From Siphonodentalium dalli (Eukaryota; Mollusca; Scaphopoda; Gadilida; Siphonodentaliidae), in NCBI GenBank assembly GCA_032622095.1, contig CP136068.1, positions 61,464,025-61,528,024 of the forward strand: a stretch of DNA of 64,000 nt, in the 5' to 3' direction. Every line of letters starts with the position of its first letter. The stretch's first letter is position 1. Shown here in pieces: positions 46,901 to 62,000 of this stretch. A model generated the notes under the pieces. That model saw only the letters and a program-made list of their open reading frames with translations. It was not told the DNA's origin and did not search any database. A program made the position numbers and the translations under genes.

Positions 46901-49091
46901 GGAGGAACTCATATAAGAGTGGACAGGGAGGAACTCATATAAGAGTGGACAGGGAGGAACCCATATAAGAGTGGACAGGCAGGAACTCATATAAGAGTGG
47001 ACAGGCAGGAACTCATATAAGAGTGGACAGGCAGGAACTCATATAGCAGTGTACAGGTAGGAACTCATAAGAGTTGACAGGGAGGAACTCATATAAGAGT
47101 GGACAGGGAAGAACTCATATAAGAGTGGACATGCAGGAATTCATATAAGAGTGGACAGGCTGGGACTCATATAATAGTGGACAGGCAGCAACTCATATAA
47201 GAGTGGACTGGGAGGAACTCATATAAGAGTGGAAATGAGGAACTCATATAAGAGTGGACAGGCTGGAACTCATAAGAGGGGACAGGCAGGAACTCATATA
47301 AGAGTGGACAGGGGAACTCATAAGAGTGGACAGGGAGGAACTCATATAAGAGTGGTCAGGGAGGAACTCATATAAGAGTGGACATGGAGAAACTCATATA
47401 AGAGTGGACAAGGAGGAACTCATAAGAGTGGACTGGGAGGAACTCATATAAGAGTGGACAGGCAGGAACACATATAAGAGTGGTCAGGGAGGAACTCATA
47501 TTTGAGTTGACAGGGAGGAACTCATATAAGAGTGGACAAGGAGGAACTCATATAAGAGTGGACAGTCAGCAACTCATAAAGCAGTGTACAGGGAGGAACT
47601 CATATAAGAGTGGACAGACATCAACTCACATAAGAGTGGACATGGATGAACTCATATAAGAGTGGCAGGCAGCAACTCATATAAGATTGGACAGGGAGGA
47701 ACTCATATAAGAGTGGACAGGGGAACTCATAAGAGTGGACAGGGAGGAACTCATAAGAGTAGACAGGGGGAACTCATATAAGAGTGGACAGGCATGAACT
47801 CATATAAGAGTGGTCAGGGAGGAACTCATATAAGAGTGGACATGGAGAAACTCATATAAGAGTGGACAGGGAGGAACTCATAAGAGTGGACAGGTAGGAA
47901 CTCATATAAGAGTGGACAGGGAGGAACTCATATAAGAGTGGACAGGGAGGAACTCATATAAGAGTGGACAGACAACAACTCATATAAGAGTGGACATGGA
48001 TGAACTCATATAAGAGTGGCAGGCAGCAACGCATATAAGATTGGACAGGGAGGAACTCATATAAGGGTGGACATGGAGGAACTCATATAAGAGTGGACAT
48101 GGAGGAACTCATAAAAGAGTGGACAGGGGGAACTCATATAAGAGTGGACAGGGAGGAACTCATAAGAGTAGACAGGGGGAACTCATATAAGAGTGGACAG
48201 GCAGGAACTCATATAAGAGTGGTCAGGGAGGAACTCATATAAGAGTGGACATGGAGAAACTCATATAAGAGTGGACAGGGAGGAACTCATAAGAGTGGAC
48301 TGGGAGGAACTCATATAAGAGTGGACAGGCAGGAACTCATATAAGAGTGGACAGGCTGGAACTCATATACGAGTGGACAGGCTGGAACTCATATACGAGT
48401 GGACAGGCAGCAACTCATATAATAGTGGACAGGGAGGAACTCATAAGAGAGGACAGGGAGGAACTAATATATGAGTGTACATGGAGGAACTAATATAAGA
48501 GTGGACAGGGAGGAACTAATATAAGAGTGAACAGGGAGGAACTAATATAAGAGTGGACAGGGAGGAACTAATATAATAGTGGACAGGGAGGAACTAATAT
48601 AAGAGTGGACAGGGTGGAACTCATATAAGAGTGGACAGGCTGGAACTCATAAGAGTGGACAGGCTGGAACTCATAAGACTGGACAGGCAGGAACTCATAT
48701 AAGAGTGGACAGGGAGGAACTCATAAGAGTGGACATGGAGGAACTCATAAGAGTGGAAGGCTGGAACTCATATACGAGTGGACAGGCAGCAACTCATATA
48801 AGAGTGGACAGGGAGGAACTCATATAAGAGAGGACATAGAGGAACTAATATATGAGTGTACAGGGAGGAACTAATATAAGAGTGGACAGGGAGGAACTCA
48901 TATAAGAGTGGACAGGGAGGAACTCATATAAGAGTGGACAGCGAGGAACTCATATAAGAGTGGACAGGGAGGAACTCATATAAGAGTGGACAGGGAGGAA
49001 CCCATATAAGAGTGGACAGGCAGGAACTCATATAAGAGTGGACAGGCAGGAACTCATATAAGAGTGGACAGGCAGGAACTCATATAAGAGT

Positions 49092-49910
49092 GGTCAGGGA
49101 GGAACTCATATAAGAGTGGACATGGAGAAACTCATATAAGAGTGGACAGGGAGGAACTCATAAGAGTGGACAGGTAGGAACTCATATAAGAGTGGACAGG
49201 GAGGAACTCATATAAGAGTGGACAGGGAGGAACTCATATAAGAGTGGACAGACAACAACTCATATAAGAGTGGACATGGATGAACTCATATAAGAGTGGC
49301 AGGCAGCAACGCATATAAGATTGGACAGGGAGGAACTCATATAAGGGTGGACATGGAGGAACTCATATAAGAGTGGACATGGAGGAACTCATAAAAGAGT
49401 GGACAGGGGGAACTCATATAAGAGTGGACAGGGAGGAACTCATAAGAGTAGACAGGGGGAACTCATATAAGAGTGGACAGGCATGAACTCATATAAGAGT
49501 GGTCAGGGAGGAACTCATATAAGAGTGGACATGGAGAAACTCATATAAGAGTGGACAGGGAGGAACTCATAAGAGTGGACAGGTAGGAACTCATATAAGA
49601 GTGGACAGGGAGGAACTCATATAAGAGTGGACAGGGAGGAACTCATATAAGAGTGGACAGACAACAACTCATATAAGAGTGGACATGGATGAACTCATAT
49701 AAGAGTGGCAGGCAGCAACGCATATAAGATTGGACAGGGAGGAACTCATATAAGGGTGGACATGGAGGAACTCATATAAGAGTGGACATGGAGGAACTCA
49801 TAAATGAGTGGACAGGGGGAACTCATATAAGAGTGGACAGGGAGGAACTCATAAGAGTAGACAGGGGGAACTCATATAAGAGTGGACAGGCAGGAACTCA
49901 TATAAGAGTG
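49092..49910. repeat. 409-bp local tandem duplication in the 26-bp array
   Basis: GACAACAACTCATATAAGAG occurs at 49,251 and 49,660, and the surrounding variant series repeats at the same 409-bp offset. One copy has the private change TAAATGAGTGG (about 49,802) where the other has TAAAAGAGTGG. A further related copy lies 1,280 bp upstream (47,971). Confidence 0.75.
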
Positions 49911-50804
49911 GTCAGGGAGGAACTCATATAAGAGTGGACATGGAGAAACTCATATAAGAGTGGACAGGGAGGAACTCATAAGAGTGGACTGGGAGGAACT
50001 CATATAAGAGTGGACAGGCAGGAACTCATATAAGAGTGGACAGGCTGGAACTCATATACGAGTGGACAGGCTGGAACTCATATACGAGTGGACAGGCAGC
50101 AACTCATATAATAGTGGACAGGGAGGAACTCATAAGAGAGGACAGGGAGGAACTAATATATGAGTGTACATGGAGGAACTAATATAAGAGTGGACAGGGA
50201 GGAACTAGTATAAGAGTGGACAGGGAGGAACTAATATAAGAGTGGACAGGGAGGAACTAATATAAGAGTGGACAGGGAGGAACTAATATAATAGTGGACA
50301 GGGAGGAACTAATATAAGAGTGGACAGGGTGGAACTCATATAAGAGTGGACAGGCTGGAACTCATAAGAGTGGACAGGCTGGAACTCATAAGACTGGACA
50401 GGCAGGAACTCATATAAGAGTGGACAGGGAGGAACTCATAAGAGTGGACATGGAGGAACTCATAAGAGTGGAAGGCTGGAACTCATATACGAGTGGACAG
50501 GCAGCAACTCATATAAGAGTGGACAGGGAGGAACTCATATAAGAGAGGACATAGAGGAACTAATATATGAGTGTACAGGGAGGAACTAATATAAGAGTGG
50601 ACAGGGAGGAACTCATATAAGAGTGGACAGGGAGGAACTCATATAAGAGTGGACAGGGAGGAACTCATATAAGAGTGGACAGGGAGGAACTCATATAAGA
50701 GTGGACAGGGAGGAACCCATATAAGAGTGGACAGGCAGGAACTCATATAAGAGTGGACAGGCAGGAACTCATATAAGAGTGGACAGGCAGGAACTCATAT
50801 AGCA

Positions 50805-53800
50805 GTGTACAGGTAGGAACTCATAAGAGTTGACAGGGAGGAACTCATATAAGAGTGGACAGGGAAGAACTCATATAAGAGTGGACATGCAGGAATTCAT
50901 ATAAGAGTGGACAGGCTGGGACTCATATAATAGTGGACAGGCAGCAACTCATATAAGAGTGGACTGGGAGGAACTCATATAAGAGTGGAAATGAGGAACT
51001 CATATAAGAGTGGACAGGCTGGAACTCATAAGAGTGGACAGGCAGGAACTCATATAAGAGTGGACAGGGAGGAACTCATAAGAGTGGACATGGAGGAACT
51101 CATAAGAGTGGACAGGCTGGAACTCATATACGAGTGGACAGGTAGCAACTCATATAAGAGTGGACAGGGAGGAACTCATATAAGAGAGGACAGGGAGGAA
51201 CTAATATATGAGTGTACAGGGAGGAACTAATATAAGAGTGGACAGGGAGGAACTCATATAAGAGTGGACAGGGAGGAACTCATATAAGAGTGGACAGGGA
51301 GGAACTCATATAAGAGTGGACAGGGAGGAATTCATATAAGAGTGGACAGGGAGGAACCCATATAAGAGTGGACAGGCAGGAACTCATATAAGAGTGGACA
51401 GGCAGGAACTCATATAAGAGTGGACAGGCAGGAACTCATATAGCAGTGTACAGGGAGGAACTCATACGAGTTGACAGGGAGGAACTCATATAAGAGTGGA
51501 CAGGGAAGAACTCATATAAGAGTGGACATGCAGGAATTCATATAAGAGTGGACAGGCTGGGACTCATATAATAGTGGAAATGAGGAACTCATATAAGAGT
51601 GGACAGGGGAACTCATATAAGAGTGGACAGGGAGGAACTCATATAAGAGTGGACAGGGGAACTCATATAAGAGTGGACTGGGAGGAACTCATATAAGAGT
51701 GGAAATGAGGAACTCATATAAGAGTGGACAGGGGAACTCATATAAGAGTGGACAGGGAGGAACTCATATAAGAGTGGACAGGGGAACTCATATAAGAGTG
51801 GACAGGGAGGAACTCATATAAGAGTGGTCAGGGAGGAACTCATATAAGAGTGGACATGGAGAAACTCATATAAGAGTGGACAAGGAGGAACTCATAAGAG
51901 TGGACTGGGAGGAACTAATATAAGAGTGGACAGGCAGGAACACATATAAGAGTGGTCAGGGAGGAACTCATATTTGAGTTGACAGGGAGGAACTCATATA
52001 AGAGTGGACAAGGAGGAACTTATATAAGAGTGGACAGTCAGCAACTCATAAGAGTGGACAGGGAGGAACTCATATAAGAGTGGACAGACATCAACTCATA
52101 TAAGAGTGGACATGGATGAACTCATATAAGAGTGGCAGGCAGCAACTCATATAAGATTGGACAGGGAGGAACTCATATAAGAGTGGACAGGGGAACTCAT
52201 AAGAGTGGACAGGGAGGAACTCATAAGAGTAGACAGGGGGAACTCATATAAGAGTGGACAGGCATGAACTCATATAAGAGTGGTCAGGGAGGAACTCATA
52301 TAAGAGTGGACATGGAGAAACTCATATAAGAGTGGACAGGGAGGAACTCATAAGAGTGGACAGGTAGGAACTCATATAAGAGTGGACAGTGAGCAACTCA
52401 TATAAGAGTGGACAAAGGGGAACTCATATAAGAGTGGACAGGCAGGAACTCATATAAGAGTGGACAGGGAGGAACTCATATAAAGTGGACAGGGAGGAAC
52501 TCATATAAGAGTGGACAGGCAGGAACTCATATAAGAGTGGACAGGCTGGAACTCATATAAGAGTGGACAGGCAGGAACTCATATAAGAGTGGACAGGGAG
52601 GAACTCATAAGAGTGTGCAGGCAGGTACTCATAAGAGTGGACATGGAGGAACTCATAAGAGTGGACAGGCAGGAACTCATATAAGAGTGGACAGGCAGGA
52701 ACTCATATAAGAGTGGACAGGCTGGAACTCATATACGAGTGGACAGGCAGCAACTCATATAATAGTGGACAGGGACGAACTCATAAGAGAGGACAGGGAG
52801 GAACTAATATATGAGTGTACATGGAGGAACTAATATAAGAGTGGACAGAGAGGAACTAATATAAGAGTGGACAGGGAGGAACTAATATAAGAGTGGACAG
52901 GGAGGAACTAATATAAGAGTGGACAGGCTGGAAATCATAAGAGTGGACAGGCTGGAACTCATAAGAGTGGACAGGGAGGAACTCATATAAGAGTGGACAG
53001 GCTGGATCTTATAAGAGTGGACAGGCTGGAACTCATAAGAGTGGACAGGCAGGAACTCATATAAGAGTGGATAGGGAGGAACTCATAATAGTGGACATGG
53101 AGGAACTCATAAGAGTGGACAGGCCGGAACTCATATACGAGTGGACAGGCAGCAACTCATATAAGAGTGGACAGGGAGGAACTCATATAAGAGAGGACAG
53201 GGAGAAACTAATATATGAGTGTACAGGGAGGAACTAATATAAGAGTGGACAGGGAGGAACTCATATAAGAGTGGACAGGGAGGAACTCATATAAGAGTGG
53301 ACAGGCAGGAACTCATATAAGAGTGGACAGGGAGGAACTCATATAAGAGTGGACAGGGAGGAACCCATATAAGAGTGGACAGGCAGGAACTCATATAAGA
53401 GTGGACAGGCAGGAACTCATATAAGAGTGGACAGGCAGGAACTCATATAGCAGTGTACAGGGAGGAACTCATAAGAGTTGACAGGGAGGAACTCATATAA
53501 GAGTGAACAGGGAAGAACTCATATAAGAGTGGACATGCAGGAATTCATATAAGAGTGGACAGGCTGGGACTCATATAATAGTGGACAGGCAGCAACTCAT
53601 ATAAGAGTGGACTGGGAGGAACTCATATAAGAGTGGAAATGAGGAACTCATATAAGAGTGGACAGGGGAACTCATATAAGAGTGGACAGGCAGGAACTCA
53701 TATAAGAGTGGTCAGGGAGGAACTCATATAAGAGTGGACATGGAGAAACTCATACAAGAGTGGACAGGGAGGAACTCATAAGAGTGGACTGGGAGGAACT

Positions 53801-55300
53801 CATATAAGAGTGGACAGGCAGGAACACATATAAGAGAGGTCAGGGAGGAACTCATATTTGAGTTGACAGGGAGGAACTCATATAAGAGTGGACAAGGAGG
53901 AACTCATATAAGAGTGGACAGTCAGCAACTCATAAGAGTGGACAGGGAGGAACTCATATAAGAGTGGACAGACATCAACTCATATAAGAGTGGACATGGA
54001 TGAACTCATATAAGAGTGGCAGGCAGCAACGCATATAAGATTGGACAGGGAGGAACTCATATAAGGGTGGACATGGAGGAACTCATATAAGAGTGGACAT
54101 GGAGGAACTCATATAAGAGTGGGCAGGGGGAACTCATATAAGAGTGGACAGGGAGGAACTCATAAGAGTAGACAGGGGGAACTCATATAAGAGTGGACAG
54201 GCAGGAACTCATATAAGAGTGGTCAGGGAGGAACTCATATAAGAGTGGACATGGAGAAACTCATATAAGAGTGGACAGGGAGGAACTCATAAGAGTGGAC
54301 TGGGAGGAACTCATATAAGAGTGGACAGGCAGGAACACATATAAGAGTGGTCAGGGAGGAACTCATATTTGAGTGGACAGGGAGAAACTCATAACAGAAT
54401 GGACAGGGAGCAACTCTTATAAGAGTGGACAAGGGGGAACTCATATAAGAGTGGACAGGCAGGAACTCATATAAGAGTGGACAGGGAGGAACTCATATAA
54501 AGTGGACAGGGAGGAACTCATATAAGAGTGGACAGGCAGGAACTCATATAAGAGTGGACAGGCTGGAACTAATATAAGAGTGGACAGGCAGGAACTCATA
54601 TACGAGTGGACAGGGAGGAACTCATAAGAGTGGACAGGGAGGTACTCATAAGAGTGGACAGGCAGGAACTCATATAAGAGTGGACAGGCAGGAACTCATA
54701 TAAGAGTGGACAGGCTGGAACTCATATACGAGTGGACAGGCTGGAACTCATATACGAGTGGACAGGCAGCAACTCATATAATAGTGGACAGGGAGGAACT
54801 CATAAGAGAGGACAGAGAGGAACTAATATATGAGTGTACATGGAGGAACTAATATAAGAGTGGACAGGGAGGAACTAGTATAAGAGTGGACAGGGAGGAA
54901 CTAATATAAGAGTGGACAGGGAGGAACTAATATAAGAGTGGACAGGGAGGAACTAATATAATAGTGGACAGGGAGGAACTAATATAAGAGTGGACAGGGT
55001 GGAACTCATATAAGAGTGGACAGGCTGGAACTCATAAGAGTGGACAGGCTGGAACTCATAAGACTGGACAGGCAGGAACTCATATAAGAGTGGACAGGGA
55101 GGAACTCATAAGAGTGGACATGGAGGAACTCATAAGAGTGGAAGGCTGGAACTCATATACGAGTGGACAGGCAGCAACTCATATAAGAGTGGACAGGGAG
55201 GAACTCATATAAGAGAGGACATAGAGGAACTAATATATGAGTGTATAGGGAGGAACTAATATAAGAGTGGACAGGGAGGAACTCATATAAGAGTGGACAG
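50805..55300. repeat. ~4.5-kb block, copy 2 of the long-range duplication
   Basis: Counterpart of 42,580-46,900. It has an extra local repeat at about 51,570-51,780, where GTGGAAATGAGGAACTC and the following GACAGGGGAACTC pair occur twice, and it lacks 24 bp near 54,655. Confidence 0.75.
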
Positions 55301-56049
55301 GGAGGAACTCATATAAGAGTGGACAGGGAGGAACTCATATAAGAGTGGACAGGGAGAAACTCATATAAGAGTGGACAGGGAGGAACCCATATAAGAGTGG
55401 ACAGGCAGGAACTCATATAAGAGTGGACAGGCAGGAACTCATATAAGAGTGGACAGGCAGGAACTCATATAGCAGTGTACAGGTAGGAACTCATAAGAGT
55501 TGACAGGGAGGAACTCATATAAGAGTGGACAGGGAAGAACTCATATAAGAGTGGACATGCAGGAATTCATATAAGAGTGGACAGGCTGGGACTCATATAA
55601 TAGTGGACAGGCAGCAACTCATATAAGAGTGGAAATGAGGAACTCATATAAGAGTGGACAGGCTGGAACTCATAAGAGTGGACAGGCAGGAACTCATATA
55701 AGAGTGGACAGGGAGGAACTCATAAGAGTGGACATGGAGGAACTCATAAGAGTGGACAGGCTGGAACTCATATACGAGTGGACAGGTAGCAACTCATATA
55801 AGAGTGGACAGGGAGGAACTCATATAAGAGAGGACAGGGAGGAACTAATATATGAGTGTACAGGGAGGAACTAATATAAGAGTGGACAGGGAGGAACTCA
55901 TATAAGAGTGGACAGGGAGGAACTCATATAAGAGTGGACAGGGAGGAACTCATATAAGAGTGGACAGGGAGGAACTAATATAATAGTGGACAGGGAGGAA
56001 CTAATATAAGAGTGGACAGGGTGGAACTCATATACGAGTGGACAGGGAG

Positions 56050-59000
56050 GAACTCATAAGAGTGGACAGGGAGGTACTCATAAGAGTGGACAGGCAGGAA
56101 CTCATATAAGAGTGGACAGGCAGGAACTCATATAAGAGTGGACAGGCTGGAACTCATATACGAGTGGACAGGCTGGAACTCATATACGAGTGGACAGGCA
56201 GCAACTCATATAATAGTGGACAGGGAGGAACTCATAAGAGAGGACAGGGAGGAACTAATATATGAGTGTACATGGAGGAACTAATATAAGAGTGGACAGG
56301 GAGGAACTAGTATAAGAGTGGACAGGGAGGAACTAATATAAGAGTGGACAGGGAGGAACTAATATAAGAGTGGACAGGGAGGAACTAATATAATAGTGGA
56401 CAGGGAGGAACTAATATAAGAGTGGACAGGGTGGAACTCATATAAGAGTGGACAGGCTGGAACTCATAAGAGTGGACAGGCTGGAACTCATAAGACTGGA
56501 CAGGCAGGAACTCATATAAGAGTGGACAGGGAGGAACTCATAAGAGTGGACATGGAGGAACTCATAAGAGTGGAAGGCTGGAACTCATATACGAGTGGAC
56601 AGGCAGCAACTCATATAAGAGTGGACAGGGAGGAACTCATATAAGAGAGGACATAGAGGAACTAATATATGAGTGTATAGGGAGGAACTAATATAAGAGT
56701 GGACAGGGAGGAACTCATATAAGAGTGGACAGGGAGGAACTCATATAAGAGTGGACAGGGAGGAACTCATATAAGAGTGGACAGGGAGAAACTCATATAA
56801 GAGTGGACAGGGAGGAACCCATATAAGAGTGGACAGGCAGGAACTCATATAAGAGTGGACAGGCAGGAACTCATATAAGAGTGGACAGGCAGGAACTCAT
56901 ATAGCAGTGTACAGGTAGGAACTCATAAGAGTTGACAGGGAGGAACTCATATAAGAGTGGACAGGGAAGAACTCATATAAGAGTGGACATGCAGGAATTC
57001 ATATAAGAGTGGACAGGCTGGGACTCATATAATAGTGGACAGGCAGCAACTCATATAAGAGTGGACTGGGAGGAACTCATATAAGAGTGGAAATGAGGAA
57101 CTCATATAAGAGTGGACAGGCTGGAACTCATAAGAGTGGACAGGCAGGAACTCATATAAGAGTGGACAGGGAGGAACTCATAAGAGTGGACATGGAGGAA
57201 CTCATAAGAGTGGACAGGCTGGAACTCATATACGAGTGGACAGGTAGCAACTCATATAAGAGTGGACAGGGAGGAACTCATATAAGAGAGGACAGGGAGG
57301 AACTAATATATGAGTGTACAGGGAGGAACTAATATAAGAGTGGACAGGGAGGAACTCATATAAGAGTGGACAGGGAGGAACTCATATAAGAGTGGACAGG
57401 GAGGAACTCATATAAGAGTGGACAGGGAGGAATTCATATAAGAGTGGACAGGGAGGAACCCATATAAGAGTGGACAGGCAGGAACTCATATAAGAGTGGA
57501 CAGGCAGGAACTCATATAAGAGTGGACAGGCAGGAACTCATATAGCAGTGTACAGGGAGGAACTCATACGAGTTGACAGGGAGGAACTCATATAAGAGTG
57601 GACAGGGAAGAACTCATATAAGAGTGGACATGCAGGAATTCATATAAGAGTGGACAGGCTGGGACTCATATAATAGTGGACAGGCAGCAACTCATATAAG
57701 AGTGGACTGGGAGGAACTCATATAAGAGTGGAAATGAGGAACTCATATAAGAGTGGACAGGGGAACTCATATAAGAGTGGACAGGGAGGAACTCATATAA
57801 GAGTGGACAGGGGAACTCATATAAGAGTGGACAGGGAGGAACTCATATAAGAGTGGTCAGGGAGGAACTCATATAAGAGTGGACATGGAGAAACTCATAT
57901 AAGAGTGGACAAGGAGGAACTCATAAGAGTGGACTGGGAGGAACTCATATAAGAGTGGACAGGCAGGAACACATATAAGAGTGGTCAGGGAGGAACTCAT
58001 ATTTGAGTTGACAGGGAGGAACTCATATAAGAGTGGACAAGGAGGAACTCATATAAGAGTGGACAGTCAGCAACTCATAAGAGTGGACAGGGAGGAACTC
58101 ATATAAGAGTGGACAGACATCAACTCACATAAGAGTGGACATGGATGAACTCATATAAGAGTGGCAGGCAGCAACTCATATAAGATTGGACAGGGAGGAA
58201 CTCATATAAGAGTGGACAGGGGAACTCATAAGAGTGGACAGGGAGGAACTCATAAGAGTAGACAGGGGGAACTCATATAAGAGTGGACAGGCATGAACTC
58301 ATATAAGAGTGGTCAGGGAGGAACTCATATAAGAGTGGACATGGAGAAACTCATATAAGAGTGGACAGGGAGGAACTCATAAGAGTGGACAGGTAGGAAC
58401 TCATATAAGAGTAGACAGGGAGGAACTCATATAAGAGTGGACAGGGAGGAACTCATATAAGAGTGGACAGACAACAACTCATATAAGAGTGGACATGGAT
58501 GAACTCATATAAGAGTGGCAGGCAGCAACGCATATAAGATTGGACAGGGAGGAACTCATATAAGGGTGGACATGGAGGAACTCATATAAGAGTGGACATG
58601 GAGGAACTCATAAAAGAGTGGACAGGGGGAACTCATATAAGAGTGGACAGGGAGGAACTCATAAGAGTAGACAGGGGGAACTCATATAAGAGTGGACAGG
58701 CAGGAACTCATATAAGAGTGGTCAGGGAGGAACTCATATAAGAGTGGACATGGAGAAACTCATATAAGAGTGGACAGGGAGGAACTCATAAGAGTGGACT
58801 GGGAGGAACTCATATAAGAGTGGACAGGCAGGAACACATATAAGAGTGGTCAGGGAGGAACTCATATTTGAGTGGACAGGGAGAAACTCATAAAAGAATG
58901 GACAGGGAGCAACTCATATAAGAGTGGACAAGGGGGAACTCATATAAGAGTGGACAGGCAGGAACTCATATAAGAGTGGACAGGGAGGAACTCATATAAA

Positions 59001-62000
59001 GTGGACAGGGAGGAACTCATATAAGAGTGGACAGGCAGGAACTCATATAAGAGTGGACAGGCTGGAACTCATATAAGAGTGGACAGGCAGGAACTCATAT
59101 AAGAGTGGACAGGGAGGAACTCATAAGAGTGGATAGGGAGGTACTCATAAGAGTGGACATGGAGGAACTCACAAGAGTGGACAGGCAGGAACTCATATAA
59201 GAGTGGACAGGCAGGAACTCATATAAGAGTGGACAGGCTGGAACTCATATACGAGTGGACAGGCTGGAACTCATATACGAGTGGACAGGCAGCAACTCAT
59301 ATAATAGTGGACAGGGAGGAACTCATAAGAGAGGACAGGGAGCAACTAATATATGAGTGTACATGGAGGAACTAATATAAGAGTGGACAGGGAGGAACTA
59401 GTATAAGAGTGGACAGGGAGGAACTAATATAAGAGTGGACAGGGAGGAACTAATATAAGAGTGGACAGGGAGGAACTAATATAATAGTGGACAGGGAGGA
59501 ACTAATATAAGAGTGGACAGGGAGGAACTCATATAAGAGTTGACAGGCTGAAACTCATAAGAGTGGACAGGCTGGAACTCATAAGACTGGACAGGCAGGA
59601 ACTCATATAAGAGTGGACAGGGAGGAACTCATAAGAGTGGACATGGAGGAACTCATAAGAGTGGAAGGCTGGAACTCATATACGAGTGGACAGGCAGCAA
59701 CTCATATAAGAGTGGACAGGGAGGAACTCATATAAGAGAGGACATAGAGGAACTAATATATGAGTGTACAGGGAGGAACTAATATAAGAGTGGACAGGGA
59801 GGAACTCATATAAGAGTGGACAGGGAGGAACTCATATAAGAGTGGACAGGGAGGAACTCATATAAGAGTGGACAGGGAGGAACTCATATAAGAGTGGACA
59901 GGGAGGAACCCATATAAGAGTGGACAGGCAGGAACTCATATAAGAGTGGACAGGCAGGAACTCATATAAGAGTGGACAGGCAGGAACTCATATAGCAGTG
60001 TACAGGTAGGAACTCATAAGAGTTGACAGGGAGGAACTCATATAAGAGTGGACAGGGAAGAACTCATATAAGAGTGGACATGCAGGAATTCATATAAGAG
60101 TGGACAGGCTGGGACTCATATAATAGTGGACAGGCAGCAACTCATATAAGAGTGGACTGGGAGGAACTCATATAAGAGTGGAAATGAGGAACTCATATAA
60201 GAGTGGACAGGCTGGAACTCATAAGAGTGGACAGGCAGGAACTCATATAAGAGTGGACAGGGAGGAACTCATAAGAGTGGACATGGAGGAACTCATAAGA
60301 GTGGACAGGCTGGAACTCATATACGAGTGGACAGGTAGCAACTCATATAAGAGTGGACAGGGAGGAACTCATATAAGAGAGGACAGGGAGGAACTAATAT
60401 ATGAGTGTACAGGGAGGAACTAATATAAGAGTGGACAGGGAGGAACTCATATAAGAGTGGACAGGGAGGAACTCATATAAGAGTGGACAGGGAGGAACTC
60501 ATATAAGAGTGGACAGGGAGGAATTCATATAAGAGTGGACAGGGAGGAACCCATATAAGAGTGGACAGGCAGGAACTCATATAAGAGTGGACAGGCAGGA
60601 ACTCATATAAGAGTGGACAGGCAGGAACTCATATAGCAGTGTACAGGGAGGAACTCATACGAGTTGACAGGGAGGAACTCATATAAGAGTGGACAGGGAA
60701 GAACTCATATAAGAGTGGACATGCAGGAATTCATATAAGAGTGGACAGGCTGGGACTCATATAATAGTGGACAGGCAGCAACTCATATAAGAGTGGACTG
60801 GGAGGAACTCATATAAGAGTGGAAATGAGGAACTCATATAAGAGTGGACAGGGGAACTCATATAAGAGTGGACAGGGAGGAACTCATATAAGAGTGGACA
60901 GGGGAACTCATATAAGAGTGGACAGGGAGGAACTCATATAAGAGTGGTCAGGGAGGAACTCATATAAGAGTGGACATGGAGAAACTCATATAAGAGTGGA
61001 CAAGGAGGAACTCATAAGAGTGGACTGGGAGGAACTCATATAAGAGTGGACAGGCAGGAACACATATAAGAGTGGTCAGGGAGGAACTCATATTTGAGTT
61101 GACAGGGAGGAACTCATATAAGAGTGGACAAGGAGGAACTCATATAAGAGTGGACAGTCAGCAACTCATAAGAGTGGACAGGGAGGAACTCATATAAGAG
61201 TGGACAGACATCAACTCATATAAGAGTGGACATGGATGAACTCATATAAGAGTGGCAGGCAGCAACTCATATAAGATTGGACAGGGAGGAACTCATATAA
61301 GAGTGGACAGGGGAACTCATAAGAGTGGACAGGGAGGAACTCATAAGAGTAGACAGGGGGAACTCATATAAGAGTGGACAGGCATGAACTCATATAAGAG
61401 TGGTCAGGGAGGAACTCATATAAGAGTGGACATGGAGAAACTCATATAAGAGTGGACAGGGAGGAACTCATAAGAGTGGACAGGTAGGAACTCATATAAG
61501 AGTGGACAGGGAGGAACTCATATAAGAGTGGACAGGGAGGAACTCATATAAGAGTGGACAGACAACAACTCATATAAGAGTGGACATGGAGGAACTCATA
61601 TAAGAGTGGCAGGCAGCAACGCATATAAGATTGGACAGGGAGGAACTCATATAAGGGTGGACATGGAGGAACTCATATAAGAGTGGACATGGAGGAACTC
61701 ATATAAGAGTGGACAGGGGGAACTCATATAAGAGTGGACAGGGAGGAACTCATAAGAGTAGACAGTGGGAACTCATATAAGAGTGGACAGGCAGGAACTC
61801 ATATAAGAGTGGTCAGGGAGGAACTAATATAAGAGTGGACATGGAGAAACTCATATAAGAGTGGACAGGGAGGAACTCATAAGAGTGGACTGGGAGGAAC
61901 TCATATAAGAGTGGACAGGCAGGAACACATATAAGAGTGGTCAGGGAGGAACTCATATTTGAGTGGACAGGGAGAAACTCATAAAAGAATGGACAGGGAG

